NCBI RefSeq assembly: GCF_002929705.1
Contig: NZ_PJIN01000003.1
Location: 578,656 to 642,655 of the forward strand
Length of the DNA stretch: 64,000 nt
From: Arthrobacter sp. N199823
Lineage (GTDB): Bacteria > Actinomycetota > Actinomycetes > Actinomycetales > Micrococcaceae
Direction: 5' to 3'
Of the stretch, positions 47,164 to 56,141 are shown in pieces. Position 1 is the first letter of the stretch. The number at the start of each line of letters is the position of its first letter. Under the pieces are notes generated by a model, which saw nothing but the letters and a program-made list of their open reading frames with translations, was not told where the DNA came from and did no database searches. A program made the translations under genes and the position numbers.

Positions 47164-48111
47164 TTACTTGCTGATGCCTACCGTCATGCCTTCAACAATG
47201 CGCCGTCCAAGCCAGATGAACAACGCCAGAACGGGTGTGACAACCAGTACGATCCCGGCGAAGAGCCCGCCCCAATCGGCCCCATTGAACTGGGACTGAT
47301 CCAGGAATGCAAGGAGCGCAATGGGCAGGGTCCGGTTCTCCGCCGTGGTCAGCATGACCAGCGAGAACAGCGTCTCATTCCAGCCACTGATGACTGCCAG
47401 CATAAACGCCGTCACCAAACCCGAGCGTGCCAGTGGCAGCACGATCTGAATAAACGTGCGGATACCGGAGGAACCATCGATTGCCGCAGCTTCCTCAATT
47501 TCCACTGGCAGAGAGCGGAAGAACCCCGCCAGCAAGAACACTGTGAAGGGGATGCCCAAGCCCACCATGACCACAATAAGTCCCTGCACGCTGTTGATCA
47601 TTTTCAAGTGGGAGATGTCCTGGAACTTAGCCAACATGACATAGATCGGTACTAGGAGTACCTGCCCGGGAACGCCCAGACCCAGCACAAACATCAACGT
47701 GAACGTCGAGGAGAGTCTCCGGGTGGACTTGGCCAGAACATAGGCGGCCGGGGCAGCAATCGCCACCACCAGGAGGGAAGAAACAACTGTGGCGACCACT
47801 GAGTTAATGGCTGCAATGCCGAACCCGCCCGTGTTCCAAGCTGTGGCGAAATTCTCCCAATGAGGCTGAGTGGGGAGGCCCAAGGGATCGCGGGCGATGT
47901 CGCGGGTATCGCGCAGGGACGTCATCACCATCCAAACAACCAGGAAGAGATTGAAGGCCACCAAGAGCCAGACAATGACCCGCCCGATCATCCCGCCGAT
48001 GGTGGGCCGGGACTTCATACTTGACTTGCGCCGTCGAACTTTCAGCGGCGGAAGGGACACCGCCGACTCCACCACGGGGGCGGTCGGTGATTGCGTTAGA
48101 ACGTGATTCAC
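47164..48111 (-). CDS. Sugar ABC transporter permease, MalG type
   Basis: A 315-residue membrane protein with six helices and the EAA loop EEAAAIDGSSGIRTFIQIVLPLARSGL, the standard cytoplasmic contact with the ATPase. Partner of the MalF-type permease encoded next to it. The ATPase subunit is not in the cluster; as in many actinobacteria, a shared MsiK-like ATPase elsewhere is likely. Substrate is inferred as a galactose- or arabinose-containing sugar from neighbours only. Confidence 0.92.
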   Translation of the reverse strand: MNHVLTQSPTAPVVESAVSLPPLKVRRRKSSMKSRPTIGGMIGRVIVWLLVAFNLFLVVWMVMTSLRDTRDIARDPLGLPTQPHWENFATAWNTGGFGIAAINSVVATVVSSLLVVAIAAPAAYVLAKSTRRLSSTFTLMFVLGLGVPGQVLLVPIYVMLAKFQDISHLKMINSVQGLIVVMVGLGIPFTVFLLAGFFRSLPVEIEEAAAIDGSSGIRTFIQIVLPLARSGLVTAFMLAVISGWNETLFSLVMLTTAENRTLPIALLAFLDQSQFNGADWGGLFAGIVLVVTPVLALFIWLGRRIVEGMTVGISK

Positions 48112-48129
48112 TGCTGCACCCTTTGCTTA

Positions 48130-49077
48130 CTAGATTTCAATGGCTTCACGGCGCAGCATGCGTCGCAGGCCGATGGTCAGAACGGTCACCAGAGCAAGGC
48201 TGACGATTGCGGCCGCCGCGGAAACACCGAATTCACGGGATCCGCCGCCGAAGGCAGCTTGGTAAACGTAGAGCGCCGTGGACCAGGTGCTGGCTGGAGG
48301 CGCCTGTGCGGTGGAGCCGCCAAACACCAGGATCAACTCGAAAACCTTAACCGAGCTCATGGTCCACAGCACGGCGCAAACCGAGATCACATCCCAGGCA
48401 AGGGGGAGTGTCACATGCCGGAACTTGGCCCAAGGGCCGGCACCGTCAAGACCGGCGGCCTCATAGTAGTAAGCCGGAATCTGGTCTACTGCGGACATGA
48501 TGATGGTGGTGAAGTAGCCCGTGGCGCTCCAGATCATCACGATCATGATCAAGTTGAAGAGGTTGTCTTGGGCCAGCCACTTGGGCGGGTCCTGGACTCC
48601 AACGAAGGCCAGAAGCTTGTTAATCGGACCGGCCGGGCTGAACAGGAAACCGGCAAAGATGCCGAACACCATGGCATTGATCAAAGTGGGGAAAAAGAGG
48701 ACGCTGCGGACAAATTTCCGCCCCATCATGTCCCTCAGGATCATGGTCAACGCGAAGGCGAATACGAAGGTAACGATCCCAACAACGAAGAGGATCTTTA
48801 GCGTATTAACGATGGACCCAATAAATATGGGGTCCTTGGCCAGCTGGATGTAGTTATCAGCGCCTCGCCACTTGAGTTCGTTGATGCCATCCCACGTGTG
48901 CAGGCTAAGCCAGCCGGCATAGAGAATCGGGACAATGTAAAACAAGACCATCAAGAGCAGTGCTGGCAGCAACATGGGCCAGTACAAGCGCCGTCGGCTG
49001 CGTTCAATGGCGGACATGCCGGCACGCGGGCGGCCAGTACTGCGTCCGCGTGCCGGGGAAATTACGGGAGTTGCCAT
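48130..49077 (-). CDS. Sugar ABC transporter permease, MalF type
   Basis: A 315-residue permease with six helices, a charged cytoplasmic N-terminus (GRSTGRPRAGMSAIERSRRR) and the EAA loop YYEAAGLDGAGPWAKFRHVTLPLAWDV. It begins two bases after the binding-protein gene stop and is followed by the MalG-type gene after 18 bases. Confidence 0.92.
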   Translation of the reverse strand: MATPVISPARGRSTGRPRAGMSAIERSRRRLYWPMLLPALLLMVLFYIVPILYAGWLSLHTWDGINELKWRGADNYIQLAKDPIFIGSIVNTLKILFVVGIVTFVFAFALTMILRDMMGRKFVRSVLFFPTLINAMVFGIFAGFLFSPAGPINKLLAFVGVQDPPKWLAQDNLFNLIMIVMIWSATGYFTTIIMSAVDQIPAYYYEAAGLDGAGPWAKFRHVTLPLAWDVISVCAVLWTMSSVKVFELILVFGGSTAQAPPASTWSTALYVYQAAFGGGSREFGVSAAAAIVSLALVTVLTIGLRRMLRREAIEI

Positions 49078-49079
49078 GG

Positions 49080-50390
49080 TTAGCCCTTGGCGTTCCAGTA
49101 GGCGATGGTTGCCGCTTTGGCTTCCTTGACGTATTCCTCAGCGGAGACCTTGCCCAAGAAGAGTTTGTCGAACGTGGGGTTGAAGCCCTTGTCGATGACG
49201 TCGCTCGAGACACCGTCGGTGGGCAGCCTCGTCTCGTTGTCGGCAAGGATAGCGGCAACGTCGGCCAGCTGCTTAGGCGCGTCTACGTCGGGACGGGCCG
49301 CCAGGTTGTTGGCGTCGGTGGAGATGCCGGACATGCGGTCTTTGTTGCTGAAGTACGCGATGAACTGCTTCGCCTCATCCTGGTGTGCGGCCTTCTTGGG
49401 GACCGTGAAGCCGAAGAGCAAGGTGTCATTGGCTGTGCTGGCGTTGGTGGCGGTGCTGGGGAAATTGAACGCGCCGTAGTCAAAGCCTTCTGCTGCGTAC
49501 TTTGCAGTCTCAGCCGGAGCCCAGCTGCCCATCAAGAAGTACAGGGCCTTGTTGGCGGCCCAAGCATTCTGCTGTTCGGGGTACTTGGACGCGTCGTAGC
49601 CCTTGATGATGTAACCCTTGGTAACCAATTCCTGGATCTGCTGGGCTGACTTGAGGACTGCTGCGTCATCCCACGCTGCGCCGGTCTTGTCTTCCATCAG
49701 CTTCTGGAACGCGCCGTCGCCCATGTTGCGATTGATCAGGTAATCGAACCAGTAGCTGTTGGCCCACGTGGCATCGCCATCGGCTGCGATGCAGCCCATC
49801 TTGGCGTCTACGGCTTTCTGGCAGTTGGCCAACAGCTCATCCCACGTTGTGGGGGCTTTGGGCGCGACAGCATTGGCCTTGTTGTAGAACACCGACACGT
49901 TGGATACCGAGTACGGCACCATGTAGTTCTTCACCTCTCCGCCGTAACTGGGCAAGATATCGAAGTACTTCGACGGAATCACATCGGCAACTGTGTGTTC
50001 TTCCTCGCCGGGAATCTTGGTCGACAGCACCGAGGAGAGGTCTGCGGCCTGGTTCGTTGCCGCCAGTGCCGGACCAATCTTGTCGTACGCCTGATCCACC
50101 AGATCAGGAACGTCTCCGGAGAGCAGCCCGGTCGTCACCTTTTCTAGAACCTTGCGGCCTTGCCACTGGACATCGACTTTGATGCCGGTGTCTTTTTCAA
50201 AAGACTCAAGCGATGTCTTCAACACCGCCGCCTGGGGCTCTGTCTCGGTCCACATGGACCAGTAAGTTAGGGATTTTGCACCGTCATCCGGCGATGCCGA
50301 AGTGGTGGTGCAGCCGGATGCCGCAAAAGCGACGGAGGTAGCCAGGATGGCACCAGTGGCAATCTTGAGCCACGCATTGGGGTGAGTCAT
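49080..50390 (-). CDS. Sugar ABC transporter substrate-binding lipoprotein
   Basis: A 436-residue exported lipoprotein. The signal peptide is about 27 residues with lipobox ASGC, so C27 would be lipidated and tether the protein to the outer face of the membrane. The mature part is a family 1 extracellular solute-binding protein with KVDVQWQGRKVLEKVTTGL and WDELLANCQKAVDAK. First gene of the minus operon; it starts 309 bases from the divergent galactonate operon, between matching promoters. Confidence 0.92.
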   Translation of the reverse strand: MTHPNAWLKIATGAILATSVAFAASGCTTTSASPDDGAKSLTYWSMWTETEPQAAVLKTSLESFEKDTGIKVDVQWQGRKVLEKVTTGLLSGDVPDLVDQAYDKIGPALAATNQAADLSSVLSTKIPGEEEHTVADVIPSKYFDILPSYGGEVKNYMVPYSVSNVSVFYNKANAVAPKAPTTWDELLANCQKAVDAKMGCIAADGDATWANSYWFDYLINRNMGDGAFQKLMEDKTGAAWDDAAVLKSAQQIQELVTKGYIIKGYDASKYPEQQNAWAANKALYFLMGSWAPAETAKYAAEGFDYGAFNFPSTATNASTANDTLLFGFTVPKKAAHQDEAKQFIAYFSNKDRMSGISTDANNLAARPDVDAPKQLADVAAILADNETRLPTDGVSSDVIDKGFNPTFDKLFLGKVSAEEYVKEAKAATIAYWNAKG

Positions 50391-50458
50391 GAGCGTTCCT
50401 TACGAATGGTCCGATGTGATTGACGCCCGGGTTGGAAGCCGATCTGGCGCTGTGTGAG

Positions 50459-50487
50459 TCTAATCACAGGAATCTGTTACTTGTCAA
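50459..50487 (-). promoter_or_regulatory. Predicted promoter of the sugar ABC operon
   Basis: On the minus strand, TTGACA (complement of 50482-50487) and ATTAGA (complement of 50459-50464), 17 bases apart. The box is followed by AG, giving TTGACAAG as in the divergent promoter. Confidence 0.55.
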
Positions 50488-50587
50488 TTGAATTTACATA
50501 AAATTCATCCCATGTCGTAACTCCGCGGGATTATTTCGCATATTTTCGCTTGAATACCGGGACTGAGGATTGCTGGTGTAAAGATAG

Positions 50588-50616
50588 TTGACAAGAATTT
50601 GATCTGATGGCACATT
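50588..50616 (+). promoter_or_regulatory. Predicted promoter of the galactonate operon
   Basis: TTGACA at 50588-50593 and CACATT at 50611-50616, 17 bases apart. The -35 region TTGACAAG is the same as in the divergent promoter 100 bases away, which suggests shared control, for instance by the ROK protein at the end of the operon. Confidence 0.5.
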
Positions 50617-50699
50617 GAAGGCAAAGTCCGTAGCGCCCATTGCCTGGCGCTTGATTGGTAGGCCATTGCCACCAATGAGCCCTGACCACTCGGAGAAAC

Positions 50700-51845
50700 A
50701 TGAAGATTACCAAGATCGAAACCTTCCAGGTCCCTCCCCGGTGGCTGTTTCTGCGGATGGAAACAGATGAGGGAGTCGTTGGCTGGGGTGAACCAGTTGT
50801 TGAGGGGCGGGCAGATAGCGTGGCCGCGGCCGTCGCCGAGATGTCCGACTACCTCATTGGCCAAGATGCCTCGCGGATCGAAGATCACTGGCAGGTTCTG
50901 ACCAAGGGCGGTTTCTACCGTGGGGGCCCAGTCTTTTCCAGCGCCGTCGCCGGCATCGACCAGGCTTTGTGGGATATCAAGGGCAAGGCGCTGGGCGTCC
51001 CGGTGTATGAGTTGCTTGGTGGCGCAGTCCGGGACAAGGTGCGCATGTACACGTGGATTCACGGTGACCGTCCGGAAGAGTTGGCCGAGTCCACACGGAT
51101 TGCCATGGCTGCTGGCTTCGACGCAGTGAAGTTCTGCCCGGCGACAAAGGTGGCCCCGCTGGACACGGCTGCTTCTATTCGGAGCATGGTCAACAATCTG
51201 GCGGCTGTGCGAGAGGCAGGAGGTGAGTCCCTCGATATTGCCTTGGACTTCCATGGCAGGTTCACCCCTGCCATGTCGCGGCGAGTATTGCCGTTGATGG
51301 AGGAATTCCTGCCCATGTTTGCCGAAGAAGTGGTGGTCCCGGAACTGTCCGCCGATCTGGGTCTCATCACGCAGGCGACCTCCATCCCAATAGCCACCGG
51401 TGAAAGGCTCTACTCCCGTTGGGACTTCAGAACAGTGCTGGGCAACGGCGTGAGCGTGGTTCAGCCTGACCTCAGTCATGCCGGCGGCATCTCCGAGGTT
51501 CGACGGATCGCCGCGATGGCCGAGACCTACGGTGCACTGCTGGCACCGCACTGCCCTTTGGGACCGATCGCCTTGGCTGCCAGTCTGCAAGTGGATATCG
51601 CCAGCCCCAACTTCCTGATACAGGAACAGAGCCGCGGCGCAGAATATACCCAAGGTCCCGATCTGTTCGACTACCTTGTGGACCCGGTCGTCTTTGACAT
51701 GGGCACCGGCTACATTAACCGCCCGCTGGCCGCTGGGCTCGGCATTGAGATTGACGAGGACAAGGTCCGGTTCGAAGCCGAGACACCACACCACTGGCGC
51801 AATGCCATCTGGCGCCAGGACGACAACTCCTTCCTCGAATGGTGA
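50700..51845 (+). CDS. dgoD: D-galactonate dehydratase
   Basis: A 381-residue enolase-superfamily enzyme that dehydrates D-galactonate to 2-keto-3-deoxygalactonate. The N-terminus KITKIETFQVPPRWLFLRMETDEG, with GVVGWGEPVVEGR, and RGGPVFSSAVAGIDQALWDIKG are the DgoD type. The metal-site acids are in ALDFHGRFTPAM and the histidine-containing text LLAPHCPLGPIALAAS lies later. First gene of a five-gene operon. The SMP-30 gene overlaps its end by seven bases. Confidence 0.9.
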   Translation: MKITKIETFQVPPRWLFLRMETDEGVVGWGEPVVEGRADSVAAAVAEMSDYLIGQDASRIEDHWQVLTKGGFYRGGPVFSSAVAGIDQALWDIKGKALGVPVYELLGGAVRDKVRMYTWIHGDRPEELAESTRIAMAAGFDAVKFCPATKVAPLDTAASIRSMVNNLAAVREAGGESLDIALDFHGRFTPAMSRRVLPLMEEFLPMFAEEVVVPELSADLGLITQATSIPIATGERLYSRWDFRTVLGNGVSVVQPDLSHAGGISEVRRIAAMAETYGALLAPHCPLGPIALAASLQVDIASPNFLIQEQSRGAEYTQGPDLFDYLVDPVVFDMGTGYINRPLAAGLGIEIDEDKVRFEAETPHHWRNAIWRQDDNSFLEW

Positions 51846-52768
51846 AGGCGGCAACGGCCCAATTTGTGGCCGCTCCGGCAGGGGTATTATGTGCCGAGCT
51901 AGGTGAAACGCCGCGGCTAGATGAGCGGACCGGGGAACTCATCTGGACCGACATCACCGCTGGCATGGTTCATTTTGGCGACGTAAATGGCGATGGAATT
52001 GAGCTAGTACGGAGCCTGAACGTTGGTGCGATGTCCGGCCCCGTGACGCCATTGCCTGAGGCCGGCGCAGGCTGGATCATGGCCAAAGAAGGCGGCATTG
52101 CCCACCTTGCCCAGGATGGCACAGTCGCCATCTTGGCTGCCCCCGAAGCCGGCCACCCCACTGCCTTCAACGACGGCGTCGCCGACCCCGCCGGAAATCT
52201 GTGGGCCGGATCCATGGGCCGCAACGGAATCCTGGGCGCGGGGCGGCTTTGGTGTTTTGACACAAACGGGAGCGCCACCGTCGCACTGGAGGGCATCGGG
52301 ATCTCCAACGGCCTGGACTTCACAGCCGACGGCCGCACCGCCTACTACGTCGATACCACTACCGGCACCTTGGAAAGGTTGGACATCGGCCCGGCTGGCA
52401 CCATCACCGGCAGGCACTGCATTGTCACTTTTCTTCCAGGGGAGGGTGACCCCGACGGACTGGTCCTCGACGATGAAGGATGCATCTGGGTGGCGATGTG
52501 GGACGGCTGGGCTGTGCGCCGTTACTCGCCCGGTGGCGAGCTGCTCGCCGTCGTCAGTGTCCCGGTAGCGCGGCCAACAGCTGTGTGTTTTGCTGGCGGC
52601 TTGCTGGTCATCACTACCTGCAGCGGGTGGCTGCCCGAGGATTGGAAGCAAAACCAGCCCGACGCCGGGCGGCTTTTCACCGCCCGCGTGGGAGCGAGCG
52701 GACCGCCTGCCCGCTCCTACCGTGGACCGCTGGCGATTGCACTACCAAGCGAAGGGGAAAACGGATGA
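51839..52768 (+). CDS. SMP-30/gluconolactonase family protein
   Basis: A 309-residue beta-propeller lactonase-type protein with FNDGVADPAGNLWAGSMG, ISNGLDFTADGRTAYYVDT and GCIWVAMWDGWAVRRYSPGG, the repeated calcium-site text of the family. In this operon it should open galactono-lactone to galactonate, the step before the dehydratase. The ATG overlaps the dehydratase gene; its own stop overlaps the kinase start, so the whole operon is translationally coupled. Confidence 0.88.
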   Translation: MVKAATAQFVAAPAGVLCAELGETPRLDERTGELIWTDITAGMVHFGDVNGDGIELVRSLNVGAMSGPVTPLPEAGAGWIMAKEGGIAHLAQDGTVAILAAPEAGHPTAFNDGVADPAGNLWAGSMGRNGILGAGRLWCFDTNGSATVALEGIGISNGLDFTADGRTAYYVDTTTGTLERLDIGPAGTITGRHCIVTFLPGEGDPDGLVLDDEGCIWVAMWDGWAVRRYSPGGELLAVVSVPVARPTAVCFAGGLLVITTCSGWLPEDWKQNQPDAGRLFTARVGASGPPARSYRGPLAIALPSEGENG

Positions 52769-53730
52769 GCGGCCAGATGACCGAAGCAAAGACCGATGCG
52801 CTGACCGACAAGCGACGAATCGACGTGATGACGTTGGGGGAGACCATGGCCGTAGTGGCTCCGGCACGCCCGGAGCCACTGGAAATGGCGGCGGATTTCA
52901 TCCTCGGTACGGCAGGCGCTGAATCCAATGTTGCCCAGTACCTCGCCGAACGCGGACACAAGGTTGCCTGGGCCAGCCGGGTGGGGGATGACGCGCTCGG
53001 TCGGCGGCTGGCCAAAGAACTTGCTGGCCGGGGGATTGACCTCTCTTATCTGCTCATTGACCCGGACTCGTCCACGGGCGTGATGTTCAAGGATCCCGGG
53101 ACCGGCGCAACGAAGGTGCAGTATTACCGTGCCAATTCGGCGGCCTCCTTAATGGGGCCGGAACTGGCAGACACGCTGCCCTGGCATCAGCTGGGCCTGC
53201 TGCACCTCTCCGGAATCACACCGGCGCTCTCACCCAGCTGCCGCGCCATGATGCAGGCCTTGTTTTCCCGCGCGGCACAGGAAAACGTCCCCGTGTCCTT
53301 TGATATCAATTTTCGAGAAGCACTGTGGCCGGCTTCGGTGGCTGCGCCGGTGCTTTTGAAACTCGCCCAGCAAGCCGACTTTCTCTTCGTGGGCCTTGAT
53401 GAGGCGCAGGCGTTGTGGCCGAATTTGGTGTTCGCCAGTGATGTCAGGGCACTTATTGACAGGCCCAAGCACCTCATCGTCAAGGACGGGGCAGTGGGGG
53501 CCACCGAATATGACGGGTTGCAGCTTACCTTTGTGCCGGCAGCTCGCGTGGACGTGGTGGAAGCCGTGGGTGCCGGCGATGCCTTCGCCGCCGGATACCT
53601 TTCCTCCATGCTCGACGGCGGCAGGCCCACCCAGCGCTTGGGCCGGGGTCATGAGTTTGCTGGCCGGGCCTTGCGTAGTATCAGTGATTTTCAAGCGATG
53701 AATGGAACGGTGGCCAACAATGGGCAATGA
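52765..53730 (+). CDS. 2-keto-3-deoxy-sugar-acid kinase (PfkB family)
   Basis: A 321-residue PfkB-family kinase with MTLGETMAVVAP, GTAGAESNVAQYLAERG and the C-terminal catalytic motif VGAGDAFAAGYL. Context says it phosphorylates 2-keto-3-deoxygalactonate (or gluconate) for the aldolase next door. ATG 52765 overlaps the stop of the lactonase gene by four bases. The C-terminus, after RGHEFAGRALRS, overlaps the aldolase start by eleven bases. Confidence 0.88.
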   Translation: MSGQMTEAKTDALTDKRRIDVMTLGETMAVVAPARPEPLEMAADFILGTAGAESNVAQYLAERGHKVAWASRVGDDALGRRLAKELAGRGIDLSYLLIDPDSSTGVMFKDPGTGATKVQYYRANSAASLMGPELADTLPWHQLGLLHLSGITPALSPSCRAMMQALFSRAAQENVPVSFDINFREALWPASVAAPVLLKLAQQADFLFVGLDEAQALWPNLVFASDVRALIDRPKHLIVKDGAVGATEYDGLQLTFVPAARVDVVEAVGAGDAFAAGYLSSMLDGGRPTQRLGRGHEFAGRALRSISDFQAMNGTVANNGQ

Positions 53731-54370
53731 TTACTTCGATGACATGTTTTCCGCAACCCCCGTCATGGCCATTCTGCGGGGGATGGGAACTGAACGCACC
53801 CTGAAAGTTGCGCATCTCGCGTGGGATGCCGGGATCAAGTCCGTGGAGATTCCCATCCAAACTCCATCGGATTTGGCCTCTCTGCGAGCCGTGGCAGCGG
53901 CAGGGCGAGAGCGGGGTTTCCCCGTAGGTGCCGGGACTATCGTCACTTCCGAGCATGTTGTGCAAGCGCTTGACTGCGGAGCCGCGTTTGCTGTGAGTCC
54001 CGGCACCGATCGGCTGGTCATGGAAGCCTGCCGCGAGGCGGGGCTGCCGCAGCTGCCGGGCGTTGCAACTGCCAGTGACATCCAGGTAGCTATCTCTATG
54101 GGGGCGAGCTGGGTCAAAGCCTTCCCCGCATCCGTGCTGGGCCCGGCATGGCTCAAGGCGATGGCTGGACCGTTCCCCACGATGAATTTTGTGGCGACAG
54201 GGGGCATTGACGCCGACAATGCGACTGCGTTCCTCAAGGCCGGGGCGAAGGTGGTCGCGGTGGGATCAGCTCTAGAAGACCCCCTCCAGCTCGAGCTCCT
54301 GGCCCGGTATGGTGACGGGCCGTTTGACATGTCCGGAGCGGAACTGGAAGATTCAACAAATGCATACTAA
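53720..54370 (+). CDS. KDPG/KDPGal aldolase
   Basis: A 216-residue class I aldolase cleaving 2-keto-3-deoxy-6-phospho-sugar acid to pyruvate and glyceraldehyde-3-phosphate. The Schiff-base lysine is in SWVKAFPASVLGPAWLKAM, the general base glutamate in VEIPIQTPSD, and the phosphate loop is FVATGGIDADN. An ATG six codons earlier (53702) is possible. The end overlaps the ROK gene. Confidence 0.9.
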   Translation: MGNDYFDDMFSATPVMAILRGMGTERTLKVAHLAWDAGIKSVEIPIQTPSDLASLRAVAAAGRERGFPVGAGTIVTSEHVVQALDCGAAFAVSPGTDRLVMEACREAGLPQLPGVATASDIQVAISMGASWVKAFPASVLGPAWLKAMAGPFPTMNFVATGGIDADNATAFLKAGAKVVAVGSALEDPLQLELLARYGDGPFDMSGAELEDSTNAY

Positions 54371-55556
54371 AGGCGGTGCTTTGAAGGGGTTGCGCACCAA
54401 CAACAGGCGACAGGTGTTGGAGCTCCTTCTCAACGAAGGCCCCATGCACAGGGCCGAGCTGGCCCGGCGCATGAAAACCTCACGAACCACCATCACCAAC
54501 ATCACCAATGAGCTGTTGGAACGTGAAGTTGTGCTCAACCGCGCCCCAGACCAGGACACCAGCGGTCATGGGCATGAACTGGTGGCCATCAACCCGAGTG
54601 CAGGCTACAGTCTGGGCCTGGACTTCACCCTCGATCAGGTGGCAATCAATGTCTCCGATTTGGCCAGCAGCACAGTAGTACAGACCTCCTTCGCTGTTGA
54701 CCCGGCCGACACTGCCGAGTCCAGAGTGGCCGCTGCGGCCGTCATCGTGCGCCAGCTGCTTTCCCGTGCAGGTATAGATGATGCGAACATCGTCGGCATG
54801 GGCGTTGGTGTGCCGGGGCAGATCGACAGGCGAACGTACAAGGTGGGTGGCTCCATCCCCGGCCAGGCGTGGTCCTTGGTAGATGTTCGAACCACCTTGG
54901 CGAACCACCTGCCGTTTCCTATCTTTTTGGAAAACAACTCACGGTTGGAAGGCTTCGCCGAACAACAATGGGGCGCCGGCAAAGACAGCGAAAACATGCT
55001 GTACCTGAACTTTTCCAGCGGCGTTGGTCTGGCCTTGTTTGATGCTGGGCACCTCTACCGCGGCAGCATTGGAGCAGCTGGCGAAGTGGGACACATGTCT
55101 ACGGACATCAATGGTCCGGCTTGTCCGTGCGGAAATCGTGGTTGCCTCGTCCTGCGCACTGGAACGGCTCATGTTCTTTCGCTGCTGCGTCCAGCTCTTG
55201 GTGCCACAGCGACTTGGGATGATGTGCTCCAGGAAACCGGTGCGGGCAACCCCACCTGCCTGTCGGTACTGTCCGAGATCGGTACCATGGCTGGCCGTTT
55301 TCTTGCCGGTATCTCGAATCTGCTGGACCCGGAACTCATGGTCATTGGCGGTGAGCTGGCCCAAACAGGGGAACCGTTCATGGGCCCGTTAACCACGGCC
55401 TTGAAACTTCATACCCTGCCCCTGACCAGCTCGCATTTGAGTGTGGTCCAAGCCGTGCTCCCGCCGGGAGCCAGCACGGGAGCCCGTGGTGGTGCGGCCC
55501 TGGCGCTACGCGAAATGGCGGGTACTTCAGCTATTGACAAACTCGGGGCTATATAG
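54360..55556 (+). CDS. ROK-family transcriptional regulator
   Basis: A 398-residue regulator with an N-terminal winged helix (LRTNNRRQVLELLLNEGPMHRAELARRMKTSRTTITNI, about residues 10-55) and a C-terminal sugar-kinase fold. The zinc motif PACPCGNRGCL (C-x-C-G-x2-G-C) is present, and GIGVPG-type text is VGVPGQIDRRT. It is the last gene of the galactonate operon and the obvious candidate to control it, though operators were only guessed from the TTGACAAG pair. Confidence 0.92.
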   Translation: MHTKGGALKGLRTNNRRQVLELLLNEGPMHRAELARRMKTSRTTITNITNELLEREVVLNRAPDQDTSGHGHELVAINPSAGYSLGLDFTLDQVAINVSDLASSTVVQTSFAVDPADTAESRVAAAAVIVRQLLSRAGIDDANIVGMGVGVPGQIDRRTYKVGGSIPGQAWSLVDVRTTLANHLPFPIFLENNSRLEGFAEQQWGAGKDSENMLYLNFSSGVGLALFDAGHLYRGSIGAAGEVGHMSTDINGPACPCGNRGCLVLRTGTAHVLSLLRPALGATATWDDVLQETGAGNPTCLSVLSEIGTMAGRFLAGISNLLDPELMVIGGELAQTGEPFMGPLTTALKLHTLPLTSSHLSVVQAVLPPGASTGARGGAALALREMAGTSAIDKLGAI

Positions 55557-56141
55557 GGCCTTTGAGGCAAATATAATCTGCTTGAAAATTATTCATTCCG
55601 TGAGGAGTAATTCTTTTTAAGCTAGTTGATGCGAGATTGAAATCGCAGCAAAAAGAATATTATTAGAATGGGCTATTGTCGCGCCCTGAATGGCGCGGAG
55701 ACGTGTTTTAGCTGAGGGAGTTCTGTCTTATATTTGCAGTGACAATTGAATTATTACATGGCGCTGGAAATGCGTTATTCAAGCCAAAAACCGCATAGAT
55801 TCGGGGCTATATCGGAGGCCACGACATCGCTTTCAGGACGCGTCGTCTCCGGTGCGACTAGTTGTGCCATTTTTTAATTACGGGAATATGAATCGGCTGG
55901 AAATTAACATTAACAAAGTTGCCAAATAGTATTGCGAGTCACATCAGGTGTGTGCTTTGATTGGTTTCATTGATCGAAAGAAACTTAATGTCTCATATTC
56001 TAAAAGAATGTGAGGCGCCATATATTCAGTGGCGCTCTGCTCTTGTCTTTTTGGCGCCATCGCTTTTGATCACATCAAACTCACTGTCCTGGACTGGGCA
56101 CGTTTACGGCCCAGCGCCTCGTCACTTCAAAGGAGATCCCC
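55557..56141. other. AT-rich intergenic island before the GH16 gene
   Basis: Nearly 590 bases without a gene, visibly richer in A and T than the genes on both sides (for example TTATATTTGC and AATTATTACATGG stretches). A GTTTC/GAAAC inverted repeat at 55964-55984 could be an operator. Short frames have poor ribosome sites. Composition suggests DNA of other origin carried with the glycanase gene. Confidence 0.5.

Noticed and set aside
50505-51854. 449-codon open frame antisense to the galactonate dehydratase
   Set aside because: Shadow frame of dgoD running into the promoter region; composition is not protein-like.
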